Below, piece by piece: positions 1 through 13,197 of a stretch of 64,000 nucleotides of DNA (positions are counted from its first letter, which is position 1; the number at the start of each line of letters is the position of its first letter). This DNA comes from Phallus indusiatus (taxonomy: Eukaryota > Basidiomycota > Agaricomycetes > Phallales > Phallaceae), in NCBI GenBank assembly GCA_027605045.1, contig JAQFWX010000013.1, positions 806,001 through 870,000 of the forward strand, written 5' to 3'. The translations under genes were made by a program, and so were the position numbers. Below the pieces are notes generated by a model. It saw only the letters and a list, made by a program, of their open reading frames with translations. It had not been told where the DNA came from and ran no database searches.

Positions 1-869
1 AAGAATTCAATCACCCAAAACTCTGGCATCCGAATCTTGACAGCCACAATATTCTCATTTCCCCAGCTTCTGCCAGTGATGATGATGCTGCATGGGTAAC
101 CTGAGCGACGTTACATTTTGTGGTATTTCAGACTGGCAAGCGGCCAGTATAGAATCTCTCTCAGTAACAGCCAAAAATCCTCCTCCCTGTTTGTTTCCGA
201 TGATCACCGAATACATTCCGATAAAGTTAAAACCTAGTCGACAACTTCAATGCGAAAACCCCAGGTTACCAAGCAGCTTCGACACACTCACCAAAGCACA
301 GCAAACGAGGGCAGAAGAAGAATTAAAACAAGTAAAGATATACAACGAGTATATAACACTCACGAGGAAGCTTGGCCCTTCTCTTTACGCCTTCAAAGAA
401 CTTGAAGAGTCCTTTTTAGCCACGAATCCTTTAACGCAGGCTTCGTACACGTGGGATGACGGACCCGACGTTTTGGAAGATGCATTAATTACCATATTTA
501 TGTGCCGCATGGAAAACGTTAATTTCACCCAATACCAATACAGAATGTCTCATCTCGTTCTCAGAGTTGGAGATAACGGCGAATAAAGCTGCAAAAAATC
601 GTTCGCAAAAGTGGTACAAAGCTTGGAATTCGAAACTGTTCTCGGAGATGGCTATCGGGGCCTGATGAAGCGGTTGAACAGGATAAGTTGGAAGAAGCAC
701 GAAAATCGATGGAGATTGTGCGAGAGAGGTTTTTGCAGAGTTTGCCTGAGTCTGAACGAGATGATGATGCACGGCGATAGCCTGAGTGGGCCTTGGCAGG
801 ATGGTGCTTTGTCCGTTGCCGCAGAGACTTCGCGGACTCCGAGTCCTCAAATTACCTCGAGCGAATAGT
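1..869 (+). pseudogene. 3' end of an AIM9/Fmp29-like phosphotransferase gene, frameshifted
   Basis: Remnant of the last exon of the same gene family found intact at 14.4, 23.7 and 48.9 kb. It is cut by the window edge and opens in frame with the kinase-like loop LWHPNLDSHNIL at about 21-57. The frame breaks near 90, resumes with SDWQAAS and runs to a stop at 586. The homologous protein then continues in other frames: ECLISFSELEITANK at about 545-590, then the conserved tail QDKLEEARKSM and LQSLPESER at about 680-760, then WPWQDGALSV in yet another frame to the stop near 868. At least three indels separate pieces that are colinear with the intact paralogues, so this copy cannot make the protein. 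Homology is seen directly in the sequence; loss of function is inferred. Confidence 0.85.
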
Positions 870-1478
870 TGGTTGACTGTGACGGAATGCAGAAATTTAA
901 ATCATGCTCAGTAAATCTCTTCATAATATTTATTAAATAATTAGACTAGTCTTCCACCACTCATTACATAAATAAAGTTGTATACTAATATCTAAATATT
1001 TACTGAATATAAACAAGTAATGCAAGTCCTTCATATGAGACGAATTAATTGTGCCGTATTAATTAGGATGCGATCGTCAAAAATTTCGTACTAAAAGTAT
1101 CCGCGGTATGATTGTAAATAAGTAAATTGGCTAACGAGATTACCCTCCGAAGTCTGAATCTAAAAAGCCTTATATGTGAATTAAACATCTTTCCCCTGAC
1201 TTCCCCGGATTTACATAGTGCCGTGTGTCCGGAAAGAATGAATGAATAAATGTGGGTGCACGAACCTGCACGCTATGCCTGCAGGACTGACATGCAGCGC
1301 GCGCGTGCCAAAGGTACTAATCAACCAGCATACATACTGATATATATAAGTATATCATCTATAGATATCGTATAAGCATACAAATTATTCTTCAAAAAAA
1401 AAACCTAAACCTAAACAAAAAATAACACAACTCGGTACAACAAGTACAGAAAACAAACAACAAATCGATATTCGGAAT
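870..1478. other. AT-rich intergenic stretch, nothing recognised
   Basis: Converging 3' flanks of the AIM9-like remnant and the minus-strand low-complexity gene. It is AT-rich and holds short A and AT runs. No conserved frame or RNA gene was seen. Confidence 0.6.
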
Positions 1479-2756
1479 TCAAGAAGCCTTAGTAGGAACC
1501 CAAAACTCATCAACAGCTCCATTACCATTACCACCATTCCCATTCCCATTCACCGGTGTAGTTCGCGCTACGGATGCAGTACCCCCTTCAGATCCAGAGT
1601 CGTCTTTCATTACAGTAGGAGCAGCCGTTCTCGGTCTTCTCGCTCGCGTCGAATATCCCGAGGGTGGACTAGTATCGTTATTATTATTATTCTGAGAAGG
1701 CACATCCCCATCCACGTCCATCATCTCGTTCTTATCTCGTTGAGGTTGTTTTCTAGATCGTTTCGTAGTTGCAGGATACGCGCTGTCTCCATCAACCTCT
1801 CCTCCTCCTCCTCCAGCCCCCGCACCTCCTCGTCTCCGTTTTCCTCCACTATTGGTAGTACTGTTATTACCCACGCCGCCTCGCCTACGTTTAGCGGGAG
1901 TTGCCGATTTGTTGTTTTGATGATGCGGATGATGATCGCCCGCCGCCTCCGGAATATCTTTCAGAGAATTCTCCGGCCCACTTTCACGTTCCGTCTCACG
2001 CATTTTAGGAGCCGGCCGACGCGTCCGCGATGAGCTTCGTCGTCCGCCCCCACCGCCGCCTGTATCTGGAGATCGCGCCGTTATGGAACTGGAATCACCA
2101 TGTTTGCCCTCGTTATTCTTGGATTTGAGACCACTGTGGTTGGAGGTGGTGGTGGGGTGTTGTTGGTGAGATAAGGGATGGTAGAGCGGGTGAGGTGCTC
2201 TGGGGATAAGAGTGATCGGACGGAATGACGAGGATGGGGGGAGTGGTGGGAGTGACGGTATGAGCTGGCGGGGTGTATAGACGCCGTTGGTGCTGGTAGT
2301 GCTGGTGCCGGACGACGCGGAAGTAGGTGCATACGATAATGTGGTAGTGGTATGAAGTGGTGATGAAGTCGAGGACGATGAAGCTGACGATGTAGATGAA
2401 CCAGATACTCGACTGGTATGATTGTGGTTGTGGTTGTGGTTATTATTATTATTATTATGACGATTATTACTCCGCGAAGCAGCTGCCAGAGCAGCGGCGG
2501 CTTCGAATTCTAATGCGGTATTGCGAATTAGGAGAGCCATGTCGAGTACACCGCTATCTGGCGATTGGAAGGTGACGATAGGCTTTCTTTTCCGTGTCGA
2601 CAATGTTGTTGCTGTCGTTATTGCCGTCGTCGACGTTGTGGTTGTTGTTGATGCTGTTGTTGTTGTTGCATGAGACTTGCTCAGGTGAGCGCGACTGTCG
2701 ACGGAGGACATTGAAAAGTGGGAAGAGGTTTCGATGAGAGTTACAACGCCTTCCAT
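1479..2756 (-). CDS. low-complexity basic protein of 425 residues, function unknown
   Basis: Single open frame from ATG at 2756 to a stop at 1479, with no intron needed. Composition is extreme: a Thr-rich stretch near residues 30-52, Asn/His runs near 97-112, a Ser/Thr/Pro-rich middle, then Lys/Arg clusters such as RKRKP, KRRRG (twice) and RTRRPAPK mixed with poly-Gly. The basic clusters resemble nuclear-localisation or AT-hook-like segments, but no complete AT-hook or folded domain could be recognised. The only stretch that looks globular is around residues 60-92 (IVTFQSPDSGVL, then MALLIRNTALEFEAAAAL). A nuclear, nucleic-acid-associated role is a guess from composition only. The lack of stops over 1.3 kb in non-repetitive codons argues for a real gene. 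Confidence 0.6.
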   Translation of the reverse strand: MEGVVTLIETSSHFSMSSVDSRAHLSKSHATTTTASTTTTTSTTAITTATTLSTRKRKPIVTFQSPDSGVLDMALLIRNTALEFEAAAALAAASRSNNRHNNNNNNHNHNHNHTSRVSGSSTSSASSSSTSSPLHTTTTLSYAPTSASSGTSTTSTNGVYTPRQLIPSLPPLPPSSSFRPITLIPRAPHPLYHPLSHQQHPTTTSNHSGLKSKNNEGKHGDSSSITARSPDTGGGGGGRRSSSRTRRPAPKMRETERESGPENSLKDIPEAAGDHHPHHQNNKSATPAKRRRGGVGNNSTTNSGGKRRRGGAGAGGGGGEVDGDSAYPATTKRSRKQPQRDKNEMMDVDGDVPSQNNNNNDTSPPSGYSTRARRPRTAAPTVMKDDSGSEGGTASVARTTPVNGNGNGGNGNGAVDEFWVPTKAS

Positions 2757-4688
2757 GGAGAAAAACTAGTTGATATAAACCTTGAGGACAACGTTTCCCT
2801 GATGTGAAGAAGACAACTCACATGCACAGGTGATATACACTGACGGAGACAAAGGAGAAGAGAGGAGAACAAGTGACTACAAGGAGTAGCGAACAGCCCA
2901 GACTAGGAGGAAAACAAAGTAGTAGTGATAGACAAAAGATTCGTGTCAACGTCTGAATGAATAGTAGTAGTAGACAACTCTGCACACTTCACTCATGCCA
3001 GTGCTCGTCAGCAGACGCTCGTCCCTTGACCCGGCACGTGCACCACTTGACCGTCGACGTCGATATTCCTTATTTCCTTATATTCCTGTGTGTACACTTG
3101 TGGACTGTTCCTCGCTCCTCCGGCCGGCGTAAAACTATAAAGCAGTTGCTTATTTAATGGGATGGATCAGTGACAGTTTGGCGCTCGCTTCACCGCGCCA
3201 CGGAGGAGTTCAGGATAGGACACACTACATACCTTCTTTGAGGAGCCACGGCGCATCCTTCTTGATGTTCGTCATGAAAAAGATCACAAGACTAGTTCAA
3301 CTAACGTTTAACACTAGAAAAGAAAAGACCCAACCATTCTTTGAATTAGCTTTTTAGAAGAACGCACTTTAGCTTCGAATCGGGGGTGCCGTTCTTGCAA
3401 CACTGTCAAACTCGTCATCGCTTTTTTTTCTGGAGCTACAAAATTCCCGTGCATTTCTTTGTCTCGTGCGACGTGCGAAAACAGAAAATTTTTTAGTATG
3501 AAATCCCTCTTCCCATTCAATCCCCAATCTGAATCCCGACTTCGAATCCGCCCACTGACGAAATCACACAAATCACAAATCTCAGCGCCATCTCACGCAC
3601 AATTCCCTTTTTCAATTATAGTCACATACTTCCCTCTTTCTCTCCCTCTCATGGCTATTGGCCCCTATTGGCCCCCAGAAAAACAAATCCGACTGGGAAG
3701 CCGCCAACAATGCTTCCACCAATCATCATCCGCCGTCGACGTACTATTAAATAAGGGGGGGAAAGGAAAGTAATATGAGAATGGATTCTCAAATTCTGAT
3801 AAGTATGGAAAACGTCAAACGTCCAGCGAATGAAACCGAATGAACCTTCGCAAGCTATTGTCCACAATAATATGATAGTCTGTAGCTGTAATTTTTCCTT
3901 TTTTACCTTCCTTTTTCTCTCTACAGGCTCCGATGTCCTATTTGTTCCGGCATCCGGTATCCCACCAGCAAAAATGGTTCCTCTCGATACCCGACCTCTT
4001 AGAGAAAAAATTACGTCAATTCCTCCGAGGCTTGTCCTTTTGGTAACTGACAAGTACATATTGTCAAACGCGGAGGTGCGAACACTCCGATTACTTTAGA
4101 TCTTACTCAAAGCTGCACGAATTCTTACGCTATCATTCTCAGATTAATGAAATCCTCGTTCTCATTTATTAAAACAAACGTATCAGTGTCCCAGTCATTA
4201 TATTTCACAAAACCCACGACGTGACGATGTGATACAGACCCGAATGCGTAGAAGGCCATTACATACATACATAGTTAGCACGATACACACGACAAGCGCA
4301 GACACGGATCGATTTCATTACATATGTACATATCGCTTACATACCTACGCGCCCCTTGATTAATTGATTTCTCCTTTAATAACCTGTGCCAGCGTTTGTT
4401 CCCTTTTGTGCCTCGCAGAATCTCTAATCTGATAGCCAAAAAACATTATCTTGCTTAGGATTGGTCAATGCGGTGACGCGGTCATATCAAATGTGCCAGA
4501 GCTGATATAAGGTTGCGGGATCCTTTTTTATAGACCCCCTCTGAAGTAAGTACATCATGAATATGGATAATTGAAGGGATTCACGACACGTTTATATGTA
4601 GTTCTACGCAAATGAGATATGAACGACGAACATATACTAGTATGCACAAAGTATCGACTATTTACAAGATCACGACATAACATTTGAG
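2757..4688. other. long intergenic region upstream of the low-complexity gene
   Basis: About 1.9 kb between two minus-strand genes. It probably contains the promoter of the gene ending at 2756 and the 3' flank of the Gag-like gene. Short open frames in it show no family resemblance, apart from the weak spliced candidate at 3830-4046 listed separately. Confidence 0.5.
3830..4046 (+). CDS. possible two-exon small protein (55 residues), weak
   Basis: An ATG at 3830 opens a 48-base exon. A pyrimidine-rich intron with GT at 3878 and CTACAG ending at 3926 would follow, then a 120-base exon to the TAA at 4044-4046. The second exon reads as plausible protein (SYLFRHPVSHQQ, then DLLEKKLRQFLRG). The splice signals and the clean phase are the only evidence. 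No family was recognised and chance cannot be excluded. Confidence 0.22.
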
Positions 4689-5816
4689 CTAAATCCGAAT
4701 CTCCAGCTCATAGCGAGAATGCTTTTCTTTCCTAGGCTTTCTACGGGGTGTATCCCATTCCCAGTCACCTGTTCTACTTCCACCACCACAAGTCTCAGGC
4801 TGAGACCTTCCAGCTCCATCATGATCATATTTATCCCGACTCTGACGTGTCGTAGGCTGATCCGGATCCCAATCTCCACGATTAGGAGAAACAAAACGAA
4901 CACCTTCCTGCTCAACACGCGTAAGAGTCTCAGCAGTCTCATAACGAGACGCCACTTCCACCAAAACCTCCACCGGTGTACTCTCGCGCCTACACCCAGC
5001 CTCAATCCACCCATTACGCACATACGGCGCCGCACCATCCCACAACGCCTTATTAACATCCCACGACATCATAACCCCATATCTCTCCGCCACACTCTGA
5101 ACCTCATGCGCGAAAAATTTAAACCGTTTCGTTCCTTGTTTAGAATTCATCAACGCTTTCTTTAAACGCGATTCGAAATCGAGCGGGAAACAGTAGTCGA
5201 AGATCCCTTTGAAAACTGCGTCTAGGTTCCATTTTTTGGGGTTTGGTGCTACGTAGCTCATGAAAAACGCCATTGCTCGGCCCGAGATATAGGAATACAG
5301 AAGCAAAACGGCCCATTCATCGTCAAGCCCGTTCATCTGCTTCCAAATCTTGACCGTGAACACCCACTGCTCAAACACATAATGATCCGCGGTCCCATCG
5401 TATATCAAAGGTGTCGGGACTTTCAATGGACCCGTAATACCACTGCTCGCGAAATCTTTGCGCCGTTTGGCCTTTGAACTCTTCTTTTTGTGTTTTTTGG
5501 TCTTTTGCTGCTCTTTTTCCGCGGGGGGTTCTAAGTCCGAAGACGATGACGAAGAATCGTGAGACCCGTCGCTGTTAGACTCAGAGCTGGTCTCGGATTT
5601 CTCCGAGTCGGATGCTGCTGCGGTGACGGTGGCGGTCTCATTGACCTTGGCGGCGTGGTGCGCTTTCCGACGCTCCGCTGTGTGCACCCCGCCTTCTGGC
5701 GTATCCCAGTCAAATGGGTTGAAGGAGTTGTTATTACTGGTCGACGTAGAATTTTTGCCTCGAGATGATGCAGCGGGAGATGTAATGCCGTTAACTTTGT
5801 TGAAGCTCGAAGACAT
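4689..5816 (-). CDS. solo retrotransposon-type Gag/capsid-like protein, 375 residues
   Basis: Intronless frame from ATG at 5816. Residues about 1-125 are Ser/Lys/Glu-rich and disordered with KKHKKKSSKAKRRK. Residues about 130-300 match the capsid region of Ty3/gypsy-type Gag proteins common in agaric genomes: PLIYDGTADHY, the aromatic EQWVFTVKIW, SYISGRAMAFF, then IFDYCFPLDFE and FKFFAHEVQSVAERYG. The C-terminus is charged and ends ELEIRI. No CCHC zinc knuckle is present. No protease, reverse transcriptase or integrase frame follows on either side, and no long terminal repeats were seen. It may be a domesticated gag or the last intact part of an element. Family assignment is by recognised motifs; domestication is inference. 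Confidence 0.75.
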   Translation of the reverse strand: MSSSFNKVNGITSPAASSRGKNSTSTSNNNSFNPFDWDTPEGGVHTAERRKAHHAAKVNETATVTAAASDSEKSETSSESNSDGSHDSSSSSSDLEPPAEKEQQKTKKHKKKSSKAKRRKDFASSGITGPLKVPTPLIYDGTADHYVFEQWVFTVKIWKQMNGLDDEWAVLLLYSYISGRAMAFFMSYVAPNPKKWNLDAVFKGIFDYCFPLDFESRLKKALMNSKQGTKRFKFFAHEVQSVAERYGVMMSWDVNKALWDGAAPYVRNGWIEAGCRRESTPVEVLVEVASRYETAETLTRVEQEGVRFVSPNRGDWDPDQPTTRQSRDKYDHDGAGRSQPETCGGGSRTGDWEWDTPRRKPRKEKHSRYELEIRI

Positions 5817-6571
5817 ATCTAATACTGACGGACTGATGGAATAGAGAATGGAGTGAAGATTGTTGTTATGGATGTGTATGTCTCAAGACGATGGTGGGCA
5901 AGTATGTAGTATGTTGTCAAGCGACTGCTGTTTGCTGTAAAATATCGTGGTTGAGATAAAATAAAGCGCAACAGAAATGTGTGCTCACAGAGGCGATGTA
6001 AGACGTTTAATTCAATCCGAGACTTTCACAGATAAAGACCTGGTGGCTGAAGCTGAAGCTTGGAGACCCGGGGAAGAAAAGAGAAACAGCATATGGGCAT
6101 GCCCTTTGGCCCTTTTTATACTCTATCGACGATCACCTCAAACATAACAACGAATGTCTTACTTATTTGAGTCAATTTCGGGGATGACTTGCCCGGAGTG
6201 ATCAGATATGCCACCATGCACAATTTTGACCCCGGTCTCGATCACCGGATGCTCATGTTCAAAAAAGCATGTTGATCGAGACACATAAAAAAAGGACATC
6301 TATTGAGAGTATAAAGACTTGTGAAAGCGATGTCTCAGGTTGTCGGATCCACTTCAGACTGAGGTCTTTATAGCCTGATTTTGTAAAAATTTCCGAAGTT
6401 TCTTTATTCAACCCCATGAACACATACATACAACACAATAGATAACAAAAATAAAAAAAAAGACGAGACTGTGCAAGCCGTTGAAAGAAATGAAACGAAA
6501 CAAACTTGCTTCTAGACAATAGATAATGCAAACATGCGTATGTATTTACAATTACTTAGATGCACAATTGT
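5817..6571. other. intergenic, probable promoter of the Gag-like gene
   Basis: Non-coding stretch between the Gag-like gene and the 3' end of the manganese peroxidase gene. No conserved motif or RNA gene recognised. Confidence 0.5.
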
Positions 6572-8061
<1,490 letters not shown>

Positions 8062-8146
8062 TTCTAACCCTGAAGACGAAGTGAAGCTACGAACTCAAGC
8101 TGAGAGCAGTGCTGGAGAAAAAAACAAACCAGCTATAACCCACATC

Positions 8147-8153
8147 TTTTATA
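8147..8153 (-). promoter_or_regulatory. TATA box of the manganese peroxidase gene
   Basis: TATAAAA on the minus strand, about 86 bases upstream of the ATG at 8061. A GA-rich microsatellite lies immediately further upstream (about 8171-8205). Position and sequence fit a fungal core promoter; use is inferred. Confidence 0.55.
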
Positions 8154-8205
8154 CCCAAAATTATCAGGAAAAAGAGAGAGAGAGAGAGAAAGAGAAAAAA
8201 GAAAA

Positions 8206-9722
8206 GTGAGAACATTTTTTACTAACGCTGTGCGGGCGAGTTCGGATCCATTGTCACCAATCTTGTCTCGAGAATTATCCAGGTAAAGACTGGAGATCCA
8301 ATGGATAGGGTTCAAAATGTGATGAAATATTTAGGAACGACCTGAGTGTATAAAATACGTGAGATTGAGAGAAAAAAAGAGCCTCACGGTTCAACAGTGA
8401 ACTCTGGTGGTTAACGGCTTCACAGACAACCGAAAGCAAACCGTCGAAATTGTGTCGATTCCATTGGTAAAATCAAAGCATGAGAGATAGGCTATTCATA
8501 TAACTGTTGATAGAAAAAATGACGAATTAGGCTCTGGCGAGAAAGACCGGTTTCTACTAGTTAAGTAGTAGCTCCATCGAAAAAAAGGATAACGCTGAAT
8601 GTCTCAATTGCAAGCCGAAGCGGCTACTGCAATTCAGAAGCGACGATTCGTCAACAAGCGAAAATGATTTGATCCTAATATCAATGAGTCGACGTTTTTG
8701 GGGTGCCAAGAGGGAACAAAACAGGGGAACAGCATCAATTGGTGGGAAGACTTCTCCCGTGCCGATGTCCGATTTCTCACCGTAATGCGCTATGACCCAT
8801 TCGCTTGGAATGTTCTGGGTGAGCCTAGGTCAAAGAAAATTTTGAAAAAGTGCAAAAGATTGTCTCTACCTTTCGCCGTCTTTATCGTTTGAGAGCGAGC
8901 TCACTGGACGTGGCCTCCAGTTGAACTTTCACTGCCAACAGGAGAACAACCCGATTCACTCGTCCATGACCTGTTCCAGCTTGGTACGTTCAAAATTTTC
9001 ACTGTGTAAAACATTAAATCAAGCACCGACTACATAGTGAACCGCTAGACGAACATGAAATACGATTATGATCTGTATTGACCAAACCATACCGCTGGAT
9101 ATGTTGGCTACAGTGATTGTTGATTACCCTCTCCGTGGGATTGGTACCGATGCCCGAAGCTCTCATGGGCGGGAACCCACTGTAACGGAAACAACAGAAG
9201 GACATCAGATCCATTACTGAGGGTCTGTGCTGCGCCACCCATATTATGAATGCATGACTGCGGTCATTGTTTATTGAAGTTCCAGGGACGTTCCAAGGGT
9301 TTAATACACAGGCTTGATGGTACGCTATATTCACCTTTAATTATATGGCGGAATGTGATACTAGACATCACAGGCCCGTTGACTCTGCAAACGGTACAGA
9401 CGTCGTGTGTGTGTGCCATCAAACATCACGGTATGAAAACGAGGGGCGACGCGGAGCTTGAAAATCAAAGGTATACCGACACGTCTAAAGAATTAAATTA
9501 TGAGACTGATGAATTGAATCCGTTCTGAGAAGATAAGTTTGCCAGTGTAAATTTTACGTTCTTCCTTTCCGTTCATGTAAGCAACTTAACGCAAGACAAC
9601 CATCGCGCGCGCAGTGTATGTAGTTCCGCTAACGAAAATAAATTTCGATACATGCCAACTTTATCTAAATTCCTAAATATCATCAGGTTTCCGTTCCACA
9701 GAAAAATACTTCATACTTACTA
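8206..9722. other. intergenic region upstream of the peroxidase gene
   Basis: About 1.5 kb between the peroxidase promoter and the 3' end of the first racemase-like gene. Short open frames (for example 8698-8892 and 9250-9528) resemble nothing known and lack splice-supported partners. Confidence 0.5.
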
Positions 9723-11096
9723 CTAAACTACGAAACCTTCCTTGCTAATGTCGTCATTCTCCTCCAGGATAAAAGTCGATACTCCGGTATAGTAGGCATA
9801 ACCAGACACTTCCACCGTATAAGCCTTCCAAGGTGCAGCTTTTCTAATATGTCTTCCATCATGATCGACAGTTACTTCTTCCACAGCACGTCCCACAAAC
9901 GCACCCTCCCCCTTCATCTTCGTGACCAGAGAATGATACGTCCAAGTATCATTTAATCCCAATTCACGCTTGGACATGGCCAACGCGGTCCTTGCGCACA
10001 CGCCTGAACCGCACGGCGACCGGTCGATTTGCTGGTCAGCAAAAAAGACTATACCAGTGCTGGATCGATTCTCATTGCATGATATGGGATCAACGACAAT
10101 GATCCCATATAGGTACTCCAGGTCCGGCGATGTCGGGTGGCGCAGGTACCTATAAAAATCGGGCATTTCCAGCAAAAAGGTTTTCAAACGTCGCGCTGCT
10201 TCCTTTAAAGAGAATAACGTATAAACTTCCCGTTTCAATGCATCGACTATTGGCATGTCGGAAGGAAATCCGAGTTGGTCGACGGTAACAATTGCATAAA
10301 AGGCTCCTCCGAAAGCGACATCGAATTGCACTTTTCGTGTCGAAGACTCTGCCGGGGTAATCTCCCTCCAAAAATCTTTGACAGGTATGTCAACGGTAAT
10401 ATCTATACCAGTTGCGAATGATGGGACGGACAAGAAGGAGACAGAACGTGAAGGATCAGACTTGAGTGACTTCTCGCCGGCAGTAGATGTTTCTGTGAGC
10501 ATGACTGGGACAGAGACTCTAACGAGACCACATGGTGCATGGATAGTCAAAGTAGTAACATGTTTGTCCTTCGCGTCTGCTGGTCGGTTTCGCCTTGGAA
10601 ATATAGAGGCATCTTGGGTATCAGCCATAAAGCGTCCTAAAGCGATGGTAGCATGTCCGCACATCGTTGAGAAACCTCCTATAATAGAGATTTTTAGTGA
10701 ATAAAAGACTGTTACTTCCGTTATTGTCCAGCCTTGATCATACCATTGTCACAGAAAAGTACACCGATATCAGCTTTTCCAGATCGTACAAGTTCGGTAT
10801 CTCGAACAAGAATTGCACCGTACATGCCGAAATGTCCTCTTGGTTCATTCATCAACTGCTTCCGTATCAAATCATGCCGCAACTTTGCATCTAGTCGTTT
10901 TTCAAGCAGTGTATTTCCGTTGAGAGATGGAAATCCTTGGATAATTATTCGCGTTGGCTAGACGATGCAAGACTTTTGGATTAGCAGCGTTCTGATTTCA
11001 AGAAAAAAGGGACCCCACTTCGCCAGCTGTGTGCATTCCGATCGAGACGATTGGTTGCAACTCATGTCGCGAGCTCAATGAAGCATAAAGATCCAT
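9723..11096 (-). CDS. proline racemase/hydroxyproline epimerase-family enzyme A, 415 residues
   Basis: Cofactor-free enzyme family that moves or removes the alpha proton of proline or hydroxyproline, acting with two th(iol)ates or Cys/Thr. Exons (minus): 11096-11019, 10957-10744, 10678-9723. The first exon ends in MHTAGE and the second starts PTRII, the conserved substrate-side motif. The first catalytic motif is MCGHATIALGR (Cys104). The second is DRSPCGSGVCAR (Cys near 320). In trans-3-hydroxyproline dehydratases the second Cys is replaced by Thr, so the Cys/Cys pair here points to racemase or epimerase chemistry. EPRGHFGMYGAIL and YGIIVVDP are further family motifs. Cytosolic, no signal peptide. 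Downstream neighbour of an equal-length paralogue on the same strand. Substrate is not decided by sequence. Confidence 0.9.
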
Positions 11097-11397
11097 GAAC
11101 GTTTGAAGAAAAACCTCTCGCAGATGACCTTATAACCCCACAGATGGGGCAGGGATAAGCAGAGCAAATATTGACCCGGCCCTGAAGTACGCCAGGATGT
11201 GAACCAATTGATCACTCCTAATATATCGCGCCAATCTTGTAGGCAAAGCGACGGTTAACCAGCAAATGTTCTTGTATGTTACGGAATGCCATACATGGAA
11301 ACCTTCAAAAGATTGATGTCGTGAGAAACATGCTAAGTACTTTAACCGTCAAAAGTTAGCTTTACCATATTCCATGGAAGATAGTCAATAGTCACCA

Positions 11398-12762
11398 TTA
11401 AATTACAAATCCCTCTTTGCCAATGAGATCACCCTCCTCTACAATAAACGTTGACGCGCCAGTATAAAAAGCATAACCTGATACTTCAACAGTATACGCT
11501 TTCCAAGACGCATGTTTTGAAAGGTGTCTCCCATCATGATCAACCAGTACTTCTTCTACAGCACGACCTACAAACGCACCCTCCCCTTTCGTCTTCGTAA
11601 CCAGCGAGTGATACGTCCACTTATCGTGCAGCGCCAGATCGCCTTTGGAAATAGCCAGCGCGGCCCTTGCACAAACACCTGAACCACAAGGCGACCGGTC
11701 GACCTGTTGGTCGGCAAAGAAACATATGCCGGTGTTAGATGAATCTTGATTGCACAACGGTGGGTCGATGACGATAATCCCATATAGATATTCTAATTCC
11801 GGAGATGTAGGGTGACGTAGGTATTTTTGAAATTCGGGGGTTTCCACCAAAAAGGCTTTGAAAAGCCGAGTTGCCTCTCTCAGAGAAGATAATGTATATA
11901 AATTTTGTCGGAAAGCATCGACTATTGGAATGTCAGAGGGGAATCCTAGTTGATCGACGGTCACGATAGCATAAAAAGCTCCTCCGAAGGCGATATCAAA
12001 TCGTACTTTTTTTAGTGAAGATACTGAAGCGATCTCTTGCCAGATATACACAGCTGGTATCTCCGCGGGAATGTCTATACCTGTAGCGAACGATGGAACC
12101 GAAAGAAAGGACACGGGTTGTGAGGGATCGGACTTAAATGAATTCTCGGAGACATCTCCATTTTCTGCAAGTACAACTGGAACAGAAACTTTGATCAGAC
12201 CACAAGGGGCATGAATAACGAAAGGGATAGCACGAGCGTCCTTATTTACGCCCGTAAGTCGACTTCGCCTAGGAAATATGGAAGTATCACGGGTATCGAC
12301 CAGAAAACGTCCCAAAGCGATTGTAGCGTGGCCACACATTGTCGAAAACCCCTCTGATTTCAAGACGGTTCATTTATTATCATGATTCGGCAATTGGACA
12401 ACCAGCCGTACCATTATGACAAAAGAGAACAGCTATGTCAGCTTTTCCTGATTGAACGAGTTCCGTGTCCTGGACCAGAATTGCACCGTACATGTCAGGA
12501 TGCCCCCTCGGCTCGCTCATCAGCCGTTTCCGCGTTGAATCATAGCTCGACTTGGCATCCGCTCGTTTCTCAAGTAAGGTGCTTCCGGTGAGCGATGGGA
12601 ATCCTTTGATCACTATCCGTGTTGGCTAGAAGAAGCAAACACTAGGTGAACAAGATATTTATAATTGACGAAGAAAAGCCCAACTTCTCCAGCTGTGTGC
12701 ATCTCAATTGTGACAATTGGCTGTAACTCACATCTTGAGCTTAAGCTGGTATGTATATCCAT
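11398..12762 (-). CDS. proline racemase/hydroxyproline epimerase-family enzyme B, 415 residues
   Basis: Tandem paralogue of the gene at 9723-11096, with the same three-exon structure and identical exon lengths: 12762-12685, 12625-12412, 12353-11398. It carries MHTAGE/PTRIV across the first intron, MCGHATIALGRF with the first catalytic Cys and DRSPCGSGVCAR with the second. Both Cys are kept, which again favours racemase/epimerase over dehydratase. The spacer between the two genes is about 300 bases, too short for much more than a promoter and terminator. Divergence lies mostly in the loops (for example around residues 125-150), while active-site segments are near identical. Cytosolic; amino-acid catabolism is the family role, substrate unknown. 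Confidence 0.9.
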
Positions 12763-13197
12763 GCGGCGGGGATGAGCAAAATCAGGAGACGTGCAACCGT
12801 AGACGTGTCAACAAGTCTGACAACTCGTGACGGGTGACACATGGCACGTGACATGTGACAACGCAATACCGCAATAACTATTGGATTATAAGACGAATGT
12901 AGGGTAGAAATTGAATTTAGACATAACGGATCGTAAATTTGACGTTAACACGATACAACACGGCACACACGATACAGCGCGACACAGCACAAAATGGGTG
13001 GAGGACAAATGCTCAATTTTATTATGTAATCTACTGAATACATTATATAGTCCGAACTATAAAATCCAACGAACTGGTTACGGTCACCGTGACAAGTCGC
13101 TGATTTCGCCTTTTCCCCACCGCAAGTTGTATTAACAAAAGAACCACCATTCTCTCTCAAATGTGTAAGTTACAATCAAATCAAAGAGCACTTATTA
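12763..13197. other. promoter region of racemase-like gene B with simple ACACG/GTGAC runs
   Basis: Holds irregular short repeats: GTGACAC-type words at about 12829-12860 and CGATAC/CACGGCAC words at about 12950-12990. No gene recognised. Confidence 0.45.

Noticed and set aside
1400..1425. CCTAAACCTAAAC resembling telomere repeat
   Set aside because: Only two imperfect units inside AT-rich intergenic DNA with genes on both sides; not a telomere.
1479..2756. Possibility that the low-complexity frame is only a repeat artefact
   Set aside because: The codons are varied, the frame is open for 425 residues and non-repetitive segments are present, so it was kept as a gene at moderate confidence.
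8171..8205. GA-rich tract as a possible regulatory element
   Set aside because: A plain microsatellite; noted only as part of the peroxidase promoter.
12940..13000. Short ACACG-type words as a CRISPR-like or satellite array
   Set aside because: Units are irregular, unspaced and few, in a eukaryotic genome; simple-sequence noise.
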